A DNA stretch of 64,000 nucleotides from Thermotogota bacterium (GCA_029551145.1 JAKPGA010000069.1:44051-108050), one strand, 5' to 3'; counted from the stretch's first letter, positions 10,378 to 21,016 are shown. Notes: a model not told the origin generated them from the sequence alone. Numbers and translations are program-made.

Positions 10378-11173
10378 AAAATTGACATCTTATCTACGTC
10401 AGGACCATTGGCCAACCATATGGTGCCCTGGATGTGGAAACGGAATAATACTGAAGGCCTTTTTGCAGGCGGTCGACAATCTTGGTATAAAACCTGAACG
10501 AATGGCTGTGGTGTCGGGTATAGGTTGTTCATCGAGAGCCACTGGCTATATAGATTTCAATACGCTACACACTTTACACGGAAGGGCTATTGCATTTGCA
10601 ACGGGTGTAAAACTCTCAAAACCAGATTTTCAGGTTGCGGTGCTCGGTGGTGACGGTGACATTCTCGCCATAGGTGGAAACCATTTCATTCACGCTTGTC
10701 GCCGCAACATAGACATCACAATAGTTGTTTTCAACAACATGATATACGGTATGACGGGTGGTCAGAATTCCCCTACCACTCCATTTGAAAAAGTCGCCTC
10801 GACAACGCCCTATGGTAATATCGAGAAACCATTTGATGTCGTTAAGATGGCCGTCGCTGCGGGTGCTACCTACGTTGCAAGGGCGACCGTTTACCATTAT
10901 CCACTATTGGTTCGCTACATATCGAAGGCCTTGAGTCACAGAGGTACGGCAGTTGTGGAAGCCGTTACAAACTGTCATACGTATTATGGGAGATACAACA
11001 GAATTGGCGATGCCCCACAGATGATCGACTATTTCAAGAAAAACAGCATCATGTTGGATAAAGCCAAGAGCATGCCTGAAGCAGAACTCAAAGATAAGAT
11101 AGTCATAGGAGAATTCCACGAAGAAGATAGACCCACCTTTCAGGATCTTTACAAAGCGGCAACATTGCATTGA
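10367..11173 (+). CDS. 2-oxoacid:ferredoxin oxidoreductase beta subunit (TPP-binding)
   Basis: WCPGCGNGIILKAF, GGDGDILAIGGNH TPP motif; TTG start after GGAGGTG. Confidence 0.9.
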   Translation: MKVEKLTSYLRQDHWPTIWCPGCGNGIILKAFLQAVDNLGIKPERMAVVSGIGCSSRATGYIDFNTLHTLHGRAIAFATGVKLSKPDFQVAVLGGDGDILAIGGNHFIHACRRNIDITIVVFNNMIYGMTGGQNSPTTPFEKVASTTPYGNIEKPFDVVKMAVAAGATYVARATVYHYPLLVRYISKALSHRGTAVVEAVTNCHTYYGRYNRIGDAPQMIDYFKKNSIMLDKAKSMPEAELKDKIVIGEFHEEDRPTFQDLYKAATLH

Positions 11174-11787
11174 AGGAGGTGCACCACTTGAGAATCAACG
11201 ACCCTTTGAGTGTGAGAGTAGCAGGAATCGGTGGTCAAGGGAATATACTCGCTGGGAAACTGCTTGCGCAGGCAGCAGTTTTCGACGGAAAATACGTAGT
11301 TCAGACACAGCTCTACGGTGCTCAAGTAAGAGGTGGTATAAGCCACTGTGACATCATAGTTTGTGATGAGTGGATAGATTTTCTCGAACCTTCTCAATTC
11401 GACATAATGTACATAATGCATCTGGATGCGCTGAAAGCATATCAGAAATTTCTAAGGCCAAATGGAGTCATCCTCATGGATTCAACGTTTGGTGAGATTT
11501 CACCACAGAGTCTCCACAGGACCAGAAAGATCCTGCTGATTCCACTTGAAAAACTCGCAATAGAGAAGTTCGAAACGCCCATTGTTAGTAACATGATAGG
11601 TCTTGGAGCTCTGGTGAAAGCCACTCAGATCGTCACGCTGAATTCTTTGATCAAATCTGTCTATGAACTGGTTTCTGAGAAGTACACGAAGATGAACATA
11701 GAGGCGATCAAATATGGCTACGAGACAACTAATAAGGAATTCAAGATCAGAGCCGAACAAAAGGTCAAAACGGTTGGCTTCGAATAA
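11170..11787 (+). CDS. 2-oxoacid:acceptor oxidoreductase gamma subunit
   Basis: RVAGIGGQGNILAGKLLAQAA ... YGAQVRGGISHCDIIV. Confidence 0.9.
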   Translation: MKEVHHLRINDPLSVRVAGIGGQGNILAGKLLAQAAVFDGKYVVQTQLYGAQVRGGISHCDIIVCDEWIDFLEPSQFDIMYIMHLDALKAYQKFLRPNGVILMDSTFGEISPQSLHRTRKILLIPLEKLAIEKFETPIVSNMIGLGALVKATQIVTLNSLIKSVYELVSEKYTKMNIEAIKYGYETTNKEFKIRAEQKVKTVGFE

Positions 11788-12232
11788 CCTTTTTGATTCT
11801 TTTAGAAACGCAGTTGTGGGCCTTGTAGAGGCCTTAAAACGTGAAAGGAATCTTAAAGTACATTTTCTCATAGGAACTGTGGTTCTTGTCAGTTCGTATT
11901 TTCTTGATATCTCGAGTGGTGAAATGCTTTGGTTAACATTTGCTGTCTTCTCTGTGATCGGCATGGAATTGATAAATACTATGGTTGAGGGAATGATGGA
12001 TGTTTACAGTGAAAATCACGATCCACGCATCAAGTTCGTCAAAGATGTTGCAGCCGGGATAGTTTTGTGGTATTCTTTATTCGCAGTGGTTGTTGGTCTT
12101 ATAGTTCTTGGGCGAGCCTTGTTCAATTGGAAAGCCGATTTGGGGAGATTTCTTGCGTTGTTGTATGTTGTTTTCTTCCCAATAATTGTTTTGGGTGGAG
12201 GGTTGAAGAGGCGTGGCAAACGCAAAGATTAG
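11774..12232 (+). CDS. dgkA: Diacylglycerol/undecaprenol kinase family
   Basis: FRNAVVGLVEALKRERNLKVHFL...EMLWLTFAVFSVIGMELINTMVEGMMD. Confidence 0.85.
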   Translation: MASNNLFDSFRNAVVGLVEALKRERNLKVHFLIGTVVLVSSYFLDISSGEMLWLTFAVFSVIGMELINTMVEGMMDVYSENHDPRIKFVKDVAAGIVLWYSLFAVVVGLIVLGRALFNWKADLGRFLALLYVVFFPIIVLGGGLKRRGKRKD

Positions 12233-13253
12233 CGTGGTGGTTGTCGATGATTCGGCTTTCATGAGAATGGTTCTCAAAGATATCATCGATAGTCAGCCAG
12301 ATATGCAGGTAGTCGGTATAGCAAAAGATGGTTTGGAGGCACTCCAGATCATTCAAGCAAAGAAACCAGATGTTGTCACGCTCGATGTGGAAATGCCCAA
12401 GATGAATGGCATAGAAACTCTGAAGAATATCATGGCGAAGTTTCCCACGCGTGTCATCATGGTGAGCAGTCTTACCGAGGAAGGTGCAGATATCACAATT
12501 ACAGCACTTTCAATAGGGGCCGTTGATTTTCTGACAAAACCTGCCGGATCTACATCTCTGAGCTTCAGAGAAGTCGCAGACATCTTGGTTCAGAAAATAA
12601 GAACCGCTTCTTCCATTGATCCATCCAGATTGATCGCAAAGTCTTCCCCATCAAAAGTTGTAGCTGGTCCGAGAAAGGTTTCTGCCTTTGAAAAAGCTAT
12701 CGTAATAGGCGCATCAACAGGAGGTCCAAGATCGCTCGATCAGATTATCCCGGCGCTGCCAAAAGATTTTCCAGCGCCTATCTTTTTAGTTCAGCACATG
12801 CCTCCCATGTTCACAAAATCTCTCGCGATGCGCTTGAATTCTCTTTCGAGTGTTCAAGTCAAAGAGGCTGAAGATTCCGAAGTTGTTAAAAAGGGTACCG
12901 TCTATGTCGCTCCAGGTGATTATCACATGGGTGTAAAGATTGAAGGCAGTGTGATCAAGATTTTGCTGGATCGATCCGAAAAGATAAACAACGTTAGACC
13001 TGCTGTTGATTTCACTCTCATGAAAGTTGCAGAGATTTACAAAGGTAACACCGTGGGAGTTATACTCACAGGCATGGGGAGAGATGGTGCGAAAGGCGCT
13101 TTCAAGGTAAAATATTATTCTGGTAAGATAATAGCTGAGGACGAGTCAACCTGTGTTGTCTATGGTATGCCAAAGGCCGTTGTGGAAGAAGGATACGCAG
13201 ATTTTGTTCTACCTGCTCACAAGATACCAGAAAAGCTTGTTGAACTTGTATAA
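12213..13253 (+). CDS. cheB: Chemotaxis response regulator protein-glutamate methylesterase
   Basis: Receiver domain VVVDDSAFMRM; GASTGGPRSLDQI, QHMPPMFTKSLA, GMGRDGAKG. Confidence 0.95.
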   Translation: MANAKISVVVVDDSAFMRMVLKDIIDSQPDMQVVGIAKDGLEALQIIQAKKPDVVTLDVEMPKMNGIETLKNIMAKFPTRVIMVSSLTEEGADITITALSIGAVDFLTKPAGSTSLSFREVADILVQKIRTASSIDPSRLIAKSSPSKVVAGPRKVSAFEKAIVIGASTGGPRSLDQIIPALPKDFPAPIFLVQHMPPMFTKSLAMRLNSLSSVQVKEAEDSEVVKKGTVYVAPGDYHMGVKIEGSVIKILLDRSEKINNVRPAVDFTLMKVAEIYKGNTVGVILTGMGRDGAKGAFKVKYYSGKIIAEDESTCVVYGMPKAVVEEGYADFVLPAHKIPEKLVELV

Positions 13254-13264
13254 AAAAAGGGGAG

Positions 13265-14092
13265 ATGAGAGTGAAAAGATTTTCTATCCTGTTTTCTCTT
13301 TTTCTTCTGTCCGTGGTGATCTTTGGGGGGTATCTAACCGTATCTTATGTGATTCAACCCGGTGATAATCTGTACGACATTGCCAAGAAGTTCAAAGTTT
13401 CTCCATCTACGATTCTTGACTGGAACAATCTGTCAAATCCGCTGAAATTAAAAACCGGACAACAAATTGTGATTCCACAACCAGAAGGTTTCATTTACAC
13501 TGTAAAACAAGGAGACAGCCTTTACACGATTGCACGTATGTTTTTCACGGTAGTCAGTGATATCATGTTAGCCAATGAATTGAGTAGCGACTTCATAAGA
13601 CCTGGTCAAAAACTGTTCATACCACAAAAGAGTGTTGGGAAAGCCTTTAATACTGAGAAGGGATATATCTGGCCGGTCTATGGAGTGATCTCCTCACCTT
13701 ATGGCTGGCGTATTCATCCGGTAACTAAGCAGATGTCGTTCCACTCCGGACTCGACATAGCGGCACCAGAAGGAACACCCATCTTTTCCTCGACTTCAGG
13801 TACGGTGTCCTTTACAGGGGAAAAGTCTGGATACGGCCTTATGGTCGAAGTGAAATCGGGCAACAATATCATTCGGTATGGTCATCTTTCAAAGATCACT
13901 GTGTACGTTGGTCAGAGAGTGGAGAGAGGCACTCTGGTGGGAAGGGTAGGGAGTACGGGTGTGAGTACAGGCCCTCATTTGCACTTTGAAGTACTTGCGA
14001 ACAGCGAGACTGTCAATCCTCTTGCTTTGCTGCCGTCCTCGAGCAAAGTCTACGTTCTAAAAGAAGGGGTGGAGGCGGCAGGTGGAGAGTGA
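13265..14092 (+). CDS. Cell-wall M23 peptidase with two LysM repeats
   Basis: Two LysM (YVIQPGDNLYDIAKKF, YTVKQGDSLYTIARMF); M23 HSGLDIAAPEGTP, GPHLHFEV. Confidence 0.93.
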   Translation: MRVKRFSILFSLFLLSVVIFGGYLTVSYVIQPGDNLYDIAKKFKVSPSTILDWNNLSNPLKLKTGQQIVIPQPEGFIYTVKQGDSLYTIARMFFTVVSDIMLANELSSDFIRPGQKLFIPQKSVGKAFNTEKGYIWPVYGVISSPYGWRIHPVTKQMSFHSGLDIAAPEGTPIFSSTSGTVSFTGEKSGYGLMVEVKSGNNIIRYGHLSKITVYVGQRVERGTLVGRVGSTGVSTGPHLHFEVLANSETVNPLALLPSSSKVYVLKEGVEAAGGE

Positions 14093-14857
14093 TCAATGTT
14101 TTTTTATCCAGTCGATCAAGTCCTTCATGAAGATCGGACCGTTTTTTTCGTCCTCGAACAGTTCGTGAAAGCTACCTTTGTACACCTTCAGAGTCTTATC
14201 TGGTGAGCTGATCAAATCAAAAAGTTGTTTTCCGCCTTCTGGAAATGTGATCGAATCTTTCTCACCAAGCGCTACAAGACAAGGGACACTTATTTTGTTT
14301 GCTTCCTTCAGAGCAACTCTTGAATTGACAAACATGTCATGAGCAAGTTTTGCGCTGATCTTTTTATGTACTAACGGATCTTTAACGTATCTTTTCACAG
14401 CATCTTTGTTTGTCGAGAGGTTATTTGGATCTATACCGTTGTCAAAGGTGAGCCTTGGTGCTACCAGTGAAAAAAAAGATGCAACAAATCTCAACAAGGA
14501 ATTGTCCTTTGACAGCCTTAAAGCAGGTGAAGTGACTACTAATCCACGCAGATTTTCTCTCAGTTCAGCATACCTGACCGCGATGAGCCCACCCAGACTG
14601 TGACCCATCAGAAAGGAATTTGGATGTGATTCAAGCAATCTATCAAGAAAGTCAAAGATCTCCTCGAAGGTTGCATGTCCTCTTTTTCCTGAGCTTTCAC
14701 CATGGCCCGGCAGATCAAAAAGGATCAAGCCATAATCTTCTTTCTGAAGAAGTTCTGAAAGCCACAGATACCTTTTTGAGTGTTCTCCCAAACCATGAAC
14801 AAGTATTACGTGCCCCTTCCTACCTTGAAACTCTTTTATCCACAACATTGTTCTCAT
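14093..14857 (-). CDS. Alpha/beta hydrolase (monoacylglycerol lipase-like)
   Basis: VHGLGEHSKRY, LMGHSLGGLIAV nucleophile elbow. Confidence 0.85.
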   Translation of the reverse strand: MRTMLWIKEFQGRKGHVILVHGLGEHSKRYLWLSELLQKEDYGLILFDLPGHGESSGKRGHATFEEIFDFLDRLLESHPNSFLMGHSLGGLIAVRYAELRENLRGLVVTSPALRLSKDNSLLRFVASFFSLVAPRLTFDNGIDPNNLSTNKDAVKRYVKDPLVHKKISAKLAHDMFVNSRVALKEANKISVPCLVALGEKDSITFPEGGKQLFDLISSPDKTLKVYKGSFHELFEDEKNGPIFMKDLIDWIKKH

Positions 14858-16979
14858 CCTCCACCAATTCAAAATCCACTTCACCAGAGATCTTGTTAGC
14901 ATTCGTTACCCTTGCTTTTATCACATCACCAATCTTGAATGTTCGCCCACTTCTTTCGCCAATCAGAATGTTCTTCTTCTCGTCGTAATTATAGTAATCA
15001 CTCAACGTAGATATATGTATCAAGCCAGATATAAGTTTGTCAGGGATTTCAACAAACAGTCCAAATCTTGCCACGTTAGTAACTACGACATCAAATACCT
15101 TGCCCATGTATCTGCTTATGTACTCGACCTTCTTTATACTGATCAAGTCCCATTCTGCCTCGTCTGCCACTCTTTCACGTTTACTGCAATGCTCTGCGAT
15201 CTTTGGAAGCAATTGTGAATACATCTCAATTTGCTCCGATTTGAACTTGCCACCCTGTTTGACGTACAGCTTCAAAAGTCTATGTACCATAAGGTCTGGG
15301 TATCTTCTGATCGGCGACGTGAAATGAGTGTAAGCAAAAGACGCGAGACCAAAATGGCCAACGTTGTAGGCAGAGTAAATCGCACGCTTCATTGAGCGCA
15401 CAAGTAATTTCTCAACGCTTGATCTCAAAGGATGATCCTTAACAGCTTCCAATACTTTTTGCAGAATGCTTGGATGAACTGTTTTGGGGAACTTTATCTT
15501 CAATCCCAGTGCCTCGACATATTCTCTGAGCTGAAGCAGAACCTCAGGATCAGGTTGTTCATGTATTCTGTAAACGAAAGGCAGTCCGGCGTTGTGAAAA
15601 ATCTCAGCTACTGTTTCATTAGCCTTTATCATGAACTCTTCGATTAGGATCTCCGCTTCACCTCTTTTGCGTGGAACTATATCAACAACGTGTCCTTTGC
15701 TGTCTGTTATCACATCAACTTCTCCACCTTCCACGTCCAGTATCGCACCTCTTCGCCTTCTGTTCTCTCTAAGGATCTTGGACAGGTCACGCATCAAATC
15801 GAGTGAATGGCATATCTTTTTTCCCAATTTCGCTTGAGCGAGTTTGTCACCTGCAAAATACTCATTCACCAGTGTATAGGTGAGACGCTTCTTACTCTTT
15901 ATCACACTCGGTGCTATTTCATAATCTATGGTGTTCCCTTCACGATCGATGGTCATCTGAACGGTAAATGTGAGTCTGTCTTCGCCTTCTACTAAGCTGC
16001 ACAAATTGTTAGACAATTTGAAAGGCAGCATCGGAATGACTTTGTCCAGTAGATAAACACTCGTACCTCTTGAAAATGCTTCTCTGTCAACTGCAGAACC
16101 TTCTTTTACATAATGAGATACATCGGCAATATGTATGGACAAGAGATATTTACTTTTGGAAAGCTTTTTGATCGAAACTGCATCGTCAAAATCCTTAGCA
16201 TCCTCGCCATCTATGGTGAACACGATCTGATCTGTGAAGTTCTTTCTGTCCTTTTTTTCCTCGTCCAATACTCTGTCTGGCAGACCTTGAATTTCTTCAA
16301 TGACTTGCGAAGGGAACTCATCTCTCAATCCATGCTTGGCTACAACACTTGGGATGTCAATTGCAGGGTCATCAATATCACCGAGTACGCTCACAATCTC
16401 AGCTTCGGGGTATCTGCCGTGGGTCGGCCATTTGGTGATCTTTGCTATCACTTTTTGTCCTGGCCTCGCACCGTGTATAGATTCCACAGGCACATAAAAA
16501 TCGTACACGATCTTTGAGTCATCTGGTACCACATAGGACAGCGATCTTTTGAGCTGAAGAACGCCGACAATCTTTTCTCTGCCACGTTCCAAAACCTTTA
16601 CCACTCTGCCCATAGGTAGGTTTCTCCATCTACCCATTATTTCAACCAATACCTTGTCACCATGGATGGCACCATTTGTACTGTCAAGGGGTACGGCTAC
16701 CTCTTTGCTGTTTTCAGTCATGACAAATGCCATGTTGCCCCTTCTTGTGAACTCTATTGTGCCAACGATCAAATCTTCACCGATCTTTCGATATCGGCCC
16801 CTGCCGTCTCTGACAATTATTCCTTCTTTGATAAACTCATTCAATACGGTCTTCACCTGTTTTCTCTGATTCTTATTCTTTACACCAAGGAGCTTGAGAA
16901 TCTCCTTTTGCGTCAATTTCACATCTTCAGCAAAAATCTGTTCCATCCTTTTCCTCAGATCAGTGGAAGATTGTGACAC
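14820..16979 (-). CDS. rnr: Ribonuclease R
   Basis: RNB domain (TIDGEDAKDFDDAVSI, FTSPIRRYPDLMVHR), C-terminal S1. Confidence 0.95.
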   Translation of the reverse strand: MSQSSTDLRKRMEQIFAEDVKLTQKEILKLLGVKNKNQRKQVKTVLNEFIKEGIIVRDGRGRYRKIGEDLIVGTIEFTRRGNMAFVMTENSKEVAVPLDSTNGAIHGDKVLVEIMGRWRNLPMGRVVKVLERGREKIVGVLQLKRSLSYVVPDDSKIVYDFYVPVESIHGARPGQKVIAKITKWPTHGRYPEAEIVSVLGDIDDPAIDIPSVVAKHGLRDEFPSQVIEEIQGLPDRVLDEEKKDRKNFTDQIVFTIDGEDAKDFDDAVSIKKLSKSKYLLSIHIADVSHYVKEGSAVDREAFSRGTSVYLLDKVIPMLPFKLSNNLCSLVEGEDRLTFTVQMTIDREGNTIDYEIAPSVIKSKKRLTYTLVNEYFAGDKLAQAKLGKKICHSLDLMRDLSKILRENRRRRGAILDVEGGEVDVITDSKGHVVDIVPRKRGEAEILIEEFMIKANETVAEIFHNAGLPFVYRIHEQPDPEVLLQLREYVEALGLKIKFPKTVHPSILQKVLEAVKDHPLRSSVEKLLVRSMKRAIYSAYNVGHFGLASFAYTHFTSPIRRYPDLMVHRLLKLYVKQGGKFKSEQIEMYSQLLPKIAEHCSKRERVADEAEWDLISIKKVEYISRYMGKVFDVVVTNVARFGLFVEIPDKLISGLIHISTLSDYYNYDEKKNILIGERSGRTFKIGDVIKARVTNANKISGEVDFELVEDENNVVDKRVSR

Positions 16980-19900
16980 AGGCCTCCCCTTTCTTTGGAT
17001 GCGTATGTTGCTTTATCAGCAAGGGCAATCAGATCTTCAGGTTCGAACACCGTATGTTCTGGGTAACCAGCTACACCAAAGCTCATCGTCACACGAAAAT
17101 CGAAGGGATTCGTTTCTATAATTTGATACAGGATTTTTTCAGCAACTCTGGCTGCATTTTCTTCATTCGTGTTCGGAAGGATCAATATGAATTCTTCTCC
17201 ACCATATCTTCCCAGTATATCGCTTGCTCTTGTACTACTTCTAAGTACAGAAGCTATGAACTTCAAAACTTCATCACCCATTCTGTGTCCATACGTGTCG
17301 TTTATCTTTTTGAAATCGTCAATATCGCACATGATGACTGAAAAATGACCACCATATCTTTTTACTCTTTCGAATTCTTCGTGCAAACGTGATGTAAAAT
17401 ACCAGCGCGTGTGTAAACCCGTTAATGGATCGGTCACGCTTCTGTGATAGATTATGATATTTTTCAACGCGTAAACAATCACTTCTTGCAGATTCAAAAC
17501 CATCTTTGTGAGTTCATATCCTGATGAGTCATCAAGATGCAACGATCTGTTGGCAACATACAAAACAACGGTAAATCCATCGTATACTTCGATTTGACTG
17601 CACAATTCGAAAGGTGTGTATGTAACCTTTGTCTGCTTTGGCACCTGATCAACGTTGAAACCAACATATTCCAATACCTTACCTCGTGAATCTTGTAACA
17701 CGAGCCCTGCTGATGATATTGGCAGAAGGTTCATCATCTTTGATACTAAAAACTCCATAGCGGTATGAATTTCATCTTGCGGATCGGTGACCTTTAGAAT
17801 ATCAAGAACGTGTTGAACAAATTCGGAATTTCTCACGGTCCTTTCCATCTGCTCTTTTATTTTGATCAAGATTTGTTTTGAATACTCGTTGGATTGCGCT
17901 TGAAGTTCATCCATCATTTTGAGTGTGTCTACTTCTGATAAGTGGTTTATTTTCCTCTCAAGCCAGAGCGCAGCGTTCAAGAATGATCTGGTTCTGTAAA
18001 TCGAAATCGCTCTTTCAGCGTAATTAACCGCCAGCGGAATAGCATTGACAGACTTGTATGCGATGGCTTGGCTCTCATAAACCTGTGCAAGAGACAAAAA
18101 GGCACCGGCTTTGATTGCGTTTGCCTCAAGCTGCTTGGTAAGCTTCAGAAAACCGTCTTTATCAATTCTCATCAAACGTTCAGCGAATATCTGACAGGTT
18201 TCTTCAGCCCAGTAAGGACTATCTCTTTTGAGAAATCTCTGCCAGGCTTCCATAAATGTGGTGTCATTTTCGGCTAAGAATAAATCTCTGAACTGTACAA
18301 ATCCAGGGTAGTTCATAGCGGGATTCTCGATGTTTTCCAATATTGTCTGTCTTGCTTTGTCAAGATCTTCTGACATAGCATATGAACAGACAATACCCCT
18401 CAGGGCTCTTTCCTCTATGCCAAGATATCTTTCAATCGAGAGTTCGCGGGTGTAATCTTCCAGTGCCTCGTCAAGTTCGCGATTGTACATGTGGAAATTC
18501 GCTTCGAGAAAATAGCTGTACGCCTCAAGCTGGAGATTGCCAGTGATCCTGACAAACTGCCTTAATCTCTCAAGGTATTGGAACATCTTATTGACATCGC
18601 CTCTATAGAGACTTGTCCAAGTCATGTTGGACAGTGCAGTCAGCGCAAGACCATCTGATCCTATCCTATGCGCAATCTCAATAACATGCTCAAACAAACC
18701 TTCTGCCTCTGCAGTTGCAGCAAGCCTTGTACCAAGTTCATTCAGAATTGAAGCCAACACATCTAAGATTCCTTCGCTCTGAGCAATTTGTCTTGCTTGA
18801 TTGAGCAGTTCCAAGTTACTGATACTCGATCTTTGAACATTCTGTGCGATCAATAAGAGAGTTCGCGATCTCAGTGCCTTGTGAAGCTTTGTGTCTCTCA
18901 GATTGCTGAGCAAGACTTCAACTTCACTGAGTAATTCCTCAGGCACTTTCTCGCCAGAAAACAACATGCGCATCATTTTACAACACAACTTTGAGAGTCT
19001 TCCGTAGTTTGTCCTGGATTCAAAAAGTTTTGTCTGTTCTTCCATTTGCTTAGCAAGAGCCATCTTCGATGCGTGTACCAGAGCACTATACCTGAGAAAA
19101 TCGTGTTTCTTGCTAAGTGTCAGCGCATACCTTTCCAACGCGTTGGAGTCTTGTTTGATCCTTAGTGCTTTGAGTTTTAGGCTGTTGAGCGCATAACTTT
19201 CTCTTCCTTCCAGAAGCCTTTCAGCTTCTTCTAATAAGGACAAAGCCGTAGAGACATCGTGGTAGTTTGCAAGTTCCTTTCTGGCAATGAGTAGGTACAA
19301 AACAATCGCAGCGATCTTTCTGCCAAGCATCTTCAAATGCCAAGCCTTCTTTACTGGATTGTGAACAATGGCTGCCAACTTATCGTGTAGTTGAAGTCTC
19401 TGATTTGGTTCTATTTGCTCATAGAGAGATTTCCAGATATCATAAACTGTGAACCTGTATCTGCCTTCTTCCCAGTAAATCAAACCGTTATCGTTCAGTT
19501 GTGTCAAGTAAAGATTGATTCTGAAGATCTCTTGAGATGCAGCTGAGCAAAGGTGGTCAAGCTCCTGTATTTCAAACCTTTCACCGAGAATTGCCAAAAG
19601 GTGCGCCCCAGATTCGACGGTTTTCGCCAAAGACGGCAGCAGAATTTGGCTGAAATCTGTTTTGTTCAGGATTTCTTGCTTGATGATCACTCCATTTTCC
19701 TCGATTTGCAACGCTTTGCTCTTGAACATTATTCTGATCAGTTCGACCACACGACCGGGCAGTCCATGACTAATTGCATGAATCCATCTGCTGAATTCTT
19801 CGACCTGTCTTTCATCTGTGGCAAGCATCGCTGATATCATCTTTTTTGTCTTGAACAGATCGAAAGGTTTCAGTTCTATCAAATGATCATAGTTGAGGGA

Positions 19901-21016
19901 TATATCTTTGTGAAAGGATGCCAAGATCAAAGTATGCCCAGAAGAAAAGTTATACTTTTGTAACTGTTCAAGGACAGCTCTCAATGATACATCTATCTCA
20001 TGAGCATCATCAACAACTATCACAACAGGAGACAGGTTGTTCAATATTTTCGCAACTCTCAGTACAGTCTCTGAAGCGCTCAACTGGGAAGACAACACTG
20101 CGCTTTCAACCCATCTCTTATCTTGCTCATCGAGTTCAGGCAGCACCTTGTCATCCACAAACTGAAGTATACCGACGGTGAGGGCCTCCAAATCCGTTGC
20201 CCAGATCACTGGTATTCCTTCATTTCTGAGTTGATCAGAAACAGCACTCAGAAGCGTTGTTTTTCCTATTCTCTGAGGTCCGTAAACGAAAATCGTTTTC
20301 ACGCCTTCTTTGTGACTGCTTATAGCCTCCAATATCTCGTTTTCTTCCAGTCTATGGATCGTCGCAACGCGCAGGCCCATCAAACCCATGGAAGAATCTA
20401 CATCGCTTAAGAAATAAGTTGCGGTGGGAAAGTGTGTTTTTCTCTTATTTGGATCTTCATTGAGAAAATTAGCTACAAACTCCTTAACTTCTCTTGTATC
20501 ACTCACAGAATCTATCAATCTACCGAACACATAAACAGTTGATGCGACCGAGATCTTTTTCTTGTTGATGAACTCCGGTGCTGCGAAAACATACCTACCC
20601 TCTGGTGAACAATCCGGGTTAATCCAGCATGGTGGAAGCATAAAAAAACTTTCAGCTTCGAGAAAGTCCTCAACCGAGATTACTGGTATTGCGATTCCTC
20701 TATGCACAAGTTCGCGAAGCAAATTCAGCAAAAACAGTACGAAATTATCTCTCTCGGCTTTGTCTTCGAGATTCACCGGCTTGCCTTCAAGATAAGGAAA
20801 ATAGATTCTCGGGATATCCCTCAGATCGTAAGCCTCTGGCACCAGAATCCCGGGATGCTTGATGCGTGAAAATGAGGCCAATAGATTGGTCAGCTCTTGC
20901 TTTTTATCACCGATAGCCTCGGGTTTCACTATTCGCAATCTCATATACGTGTCTTCGTTGACAACCAGGTGTTCATCTCCGGTATATGTTTCTCTAAGGA
21001 ATTTAACCAGTCTCAC
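16955..21016 (-). CDS. Giant signalling protein: kinase-like N-terminus, STAND-type ATPase, helical repeats, GAF-like region, GGDEF
   Basis: Walker A YGPQRIGKTTLL, Walker B VVIVVDDAHEI, C-terminal RASDILGRYGGEEFILILPN. Confidence 0.85.
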   Translation of the reverse strand: MRLVKFLRETYTGDEHLVVNEDTYMRLRIVKPEAIGDKKQELTNLLASFSRIKHPGILVPEAYDLRDIPRIYFPYLEGKPVNLEDKAERDNFVLFLLNLLRELVHRGIAIPVISVEDFLEAESFFMLPPCWINPDCSPEGRYVFAAPEFINKKKISVASTVYVFGRLIDSVSDTREVKEFVANFLNEDPNKRKTHFPTATYFLSDVDSSMGLMGLRVATIHRLEENEILEAISSHKEGVKTIFVYGPQRIGKTTLLSAVSDQLRNEGIPVIWATDLEALTVGILQFVDDKVLPELDEQDKRWVESAVLSSQLSASETVLRVAKILNNLSPVVIVVDDAHEIDVSLRAVLEQLQKYNFSSGHTLILASFHKDISLNYDHLIELKPFDLFKTKKMISAMLATDERQVEEFSRWIHAISHGLPGRVVELIRIMFKSKALQIEENGVIIKQEILNKTDFSQILLPSLAKTVESGAHLLAILGERFEIQELDHLCSAASQEIFRINLYLTQLNDNGLIYWEEGRYRFTVYDIWKSLYEQIEPNQRLQLHDKLAAIVHNPVKKAWHLKMLGRKIAAIVLYLLIARKELANYHDVSTALSLLEEAERLLEGRESYALNSLKLKALRIKQDSNALERYALTLSKKHDFLRYSALVHASKMALAKQMEEQTKLFESRTNYGRLSKLCCKMMRMLFSGEKVPEELLSEVEVLLSNLRDTKLHKALRSRTLLLIAQNVQRSSISNLELLNQARQIAQSEGILDVLASILNELGTRLAATAEAEGLFEHVIEIAHRIGSDGLALTALSNMTWTSLYRGDVNKMFQYLERLRQFVRITGNLQLEAYSYFLEANFHMYNRELDEALEDYTRELSIERYLGIEERALRGIVCSYAMSEDLDKARQTILENIENPAMNYPGFVQFRDLFLAENDTTFMEAWQRFLKRDSPYWAEETCQIFAERLMRIDKDGFLKLTKQLEANAIKAGAFLSLAQVYESQAIAYKSVNAIPLAVNYAERAISIYRTRSFLNAALWLERKINHLSEVDTLKMMDELQAQSNEYSKQILIKIKEQMERTVRNSEFVQHVLDILKVTDPQDEIHTAMEFLVSKMMNLLPISSAGLVLQDSRGKVLEYVGFNVDQVPKQTKVTYTPFELCSQIEVYDGFTVVLYVANRSLHLDDSSGYELTKMVLNLQEVIVYALKNIIIYHRSVTDPLTGLHTRWYFTSRLHEEFERVKRYGGHFSVIMCDIDDFKKINDTYGHRMGDEVLKFIASVLRSSTRASDILGRYGGEEFILILPNTNEENAARVAEKILYQIIETNPFDFRVTMSFGVAGYPEHTVFEPEDLIALADKATYASKERGGLCHNLPLI

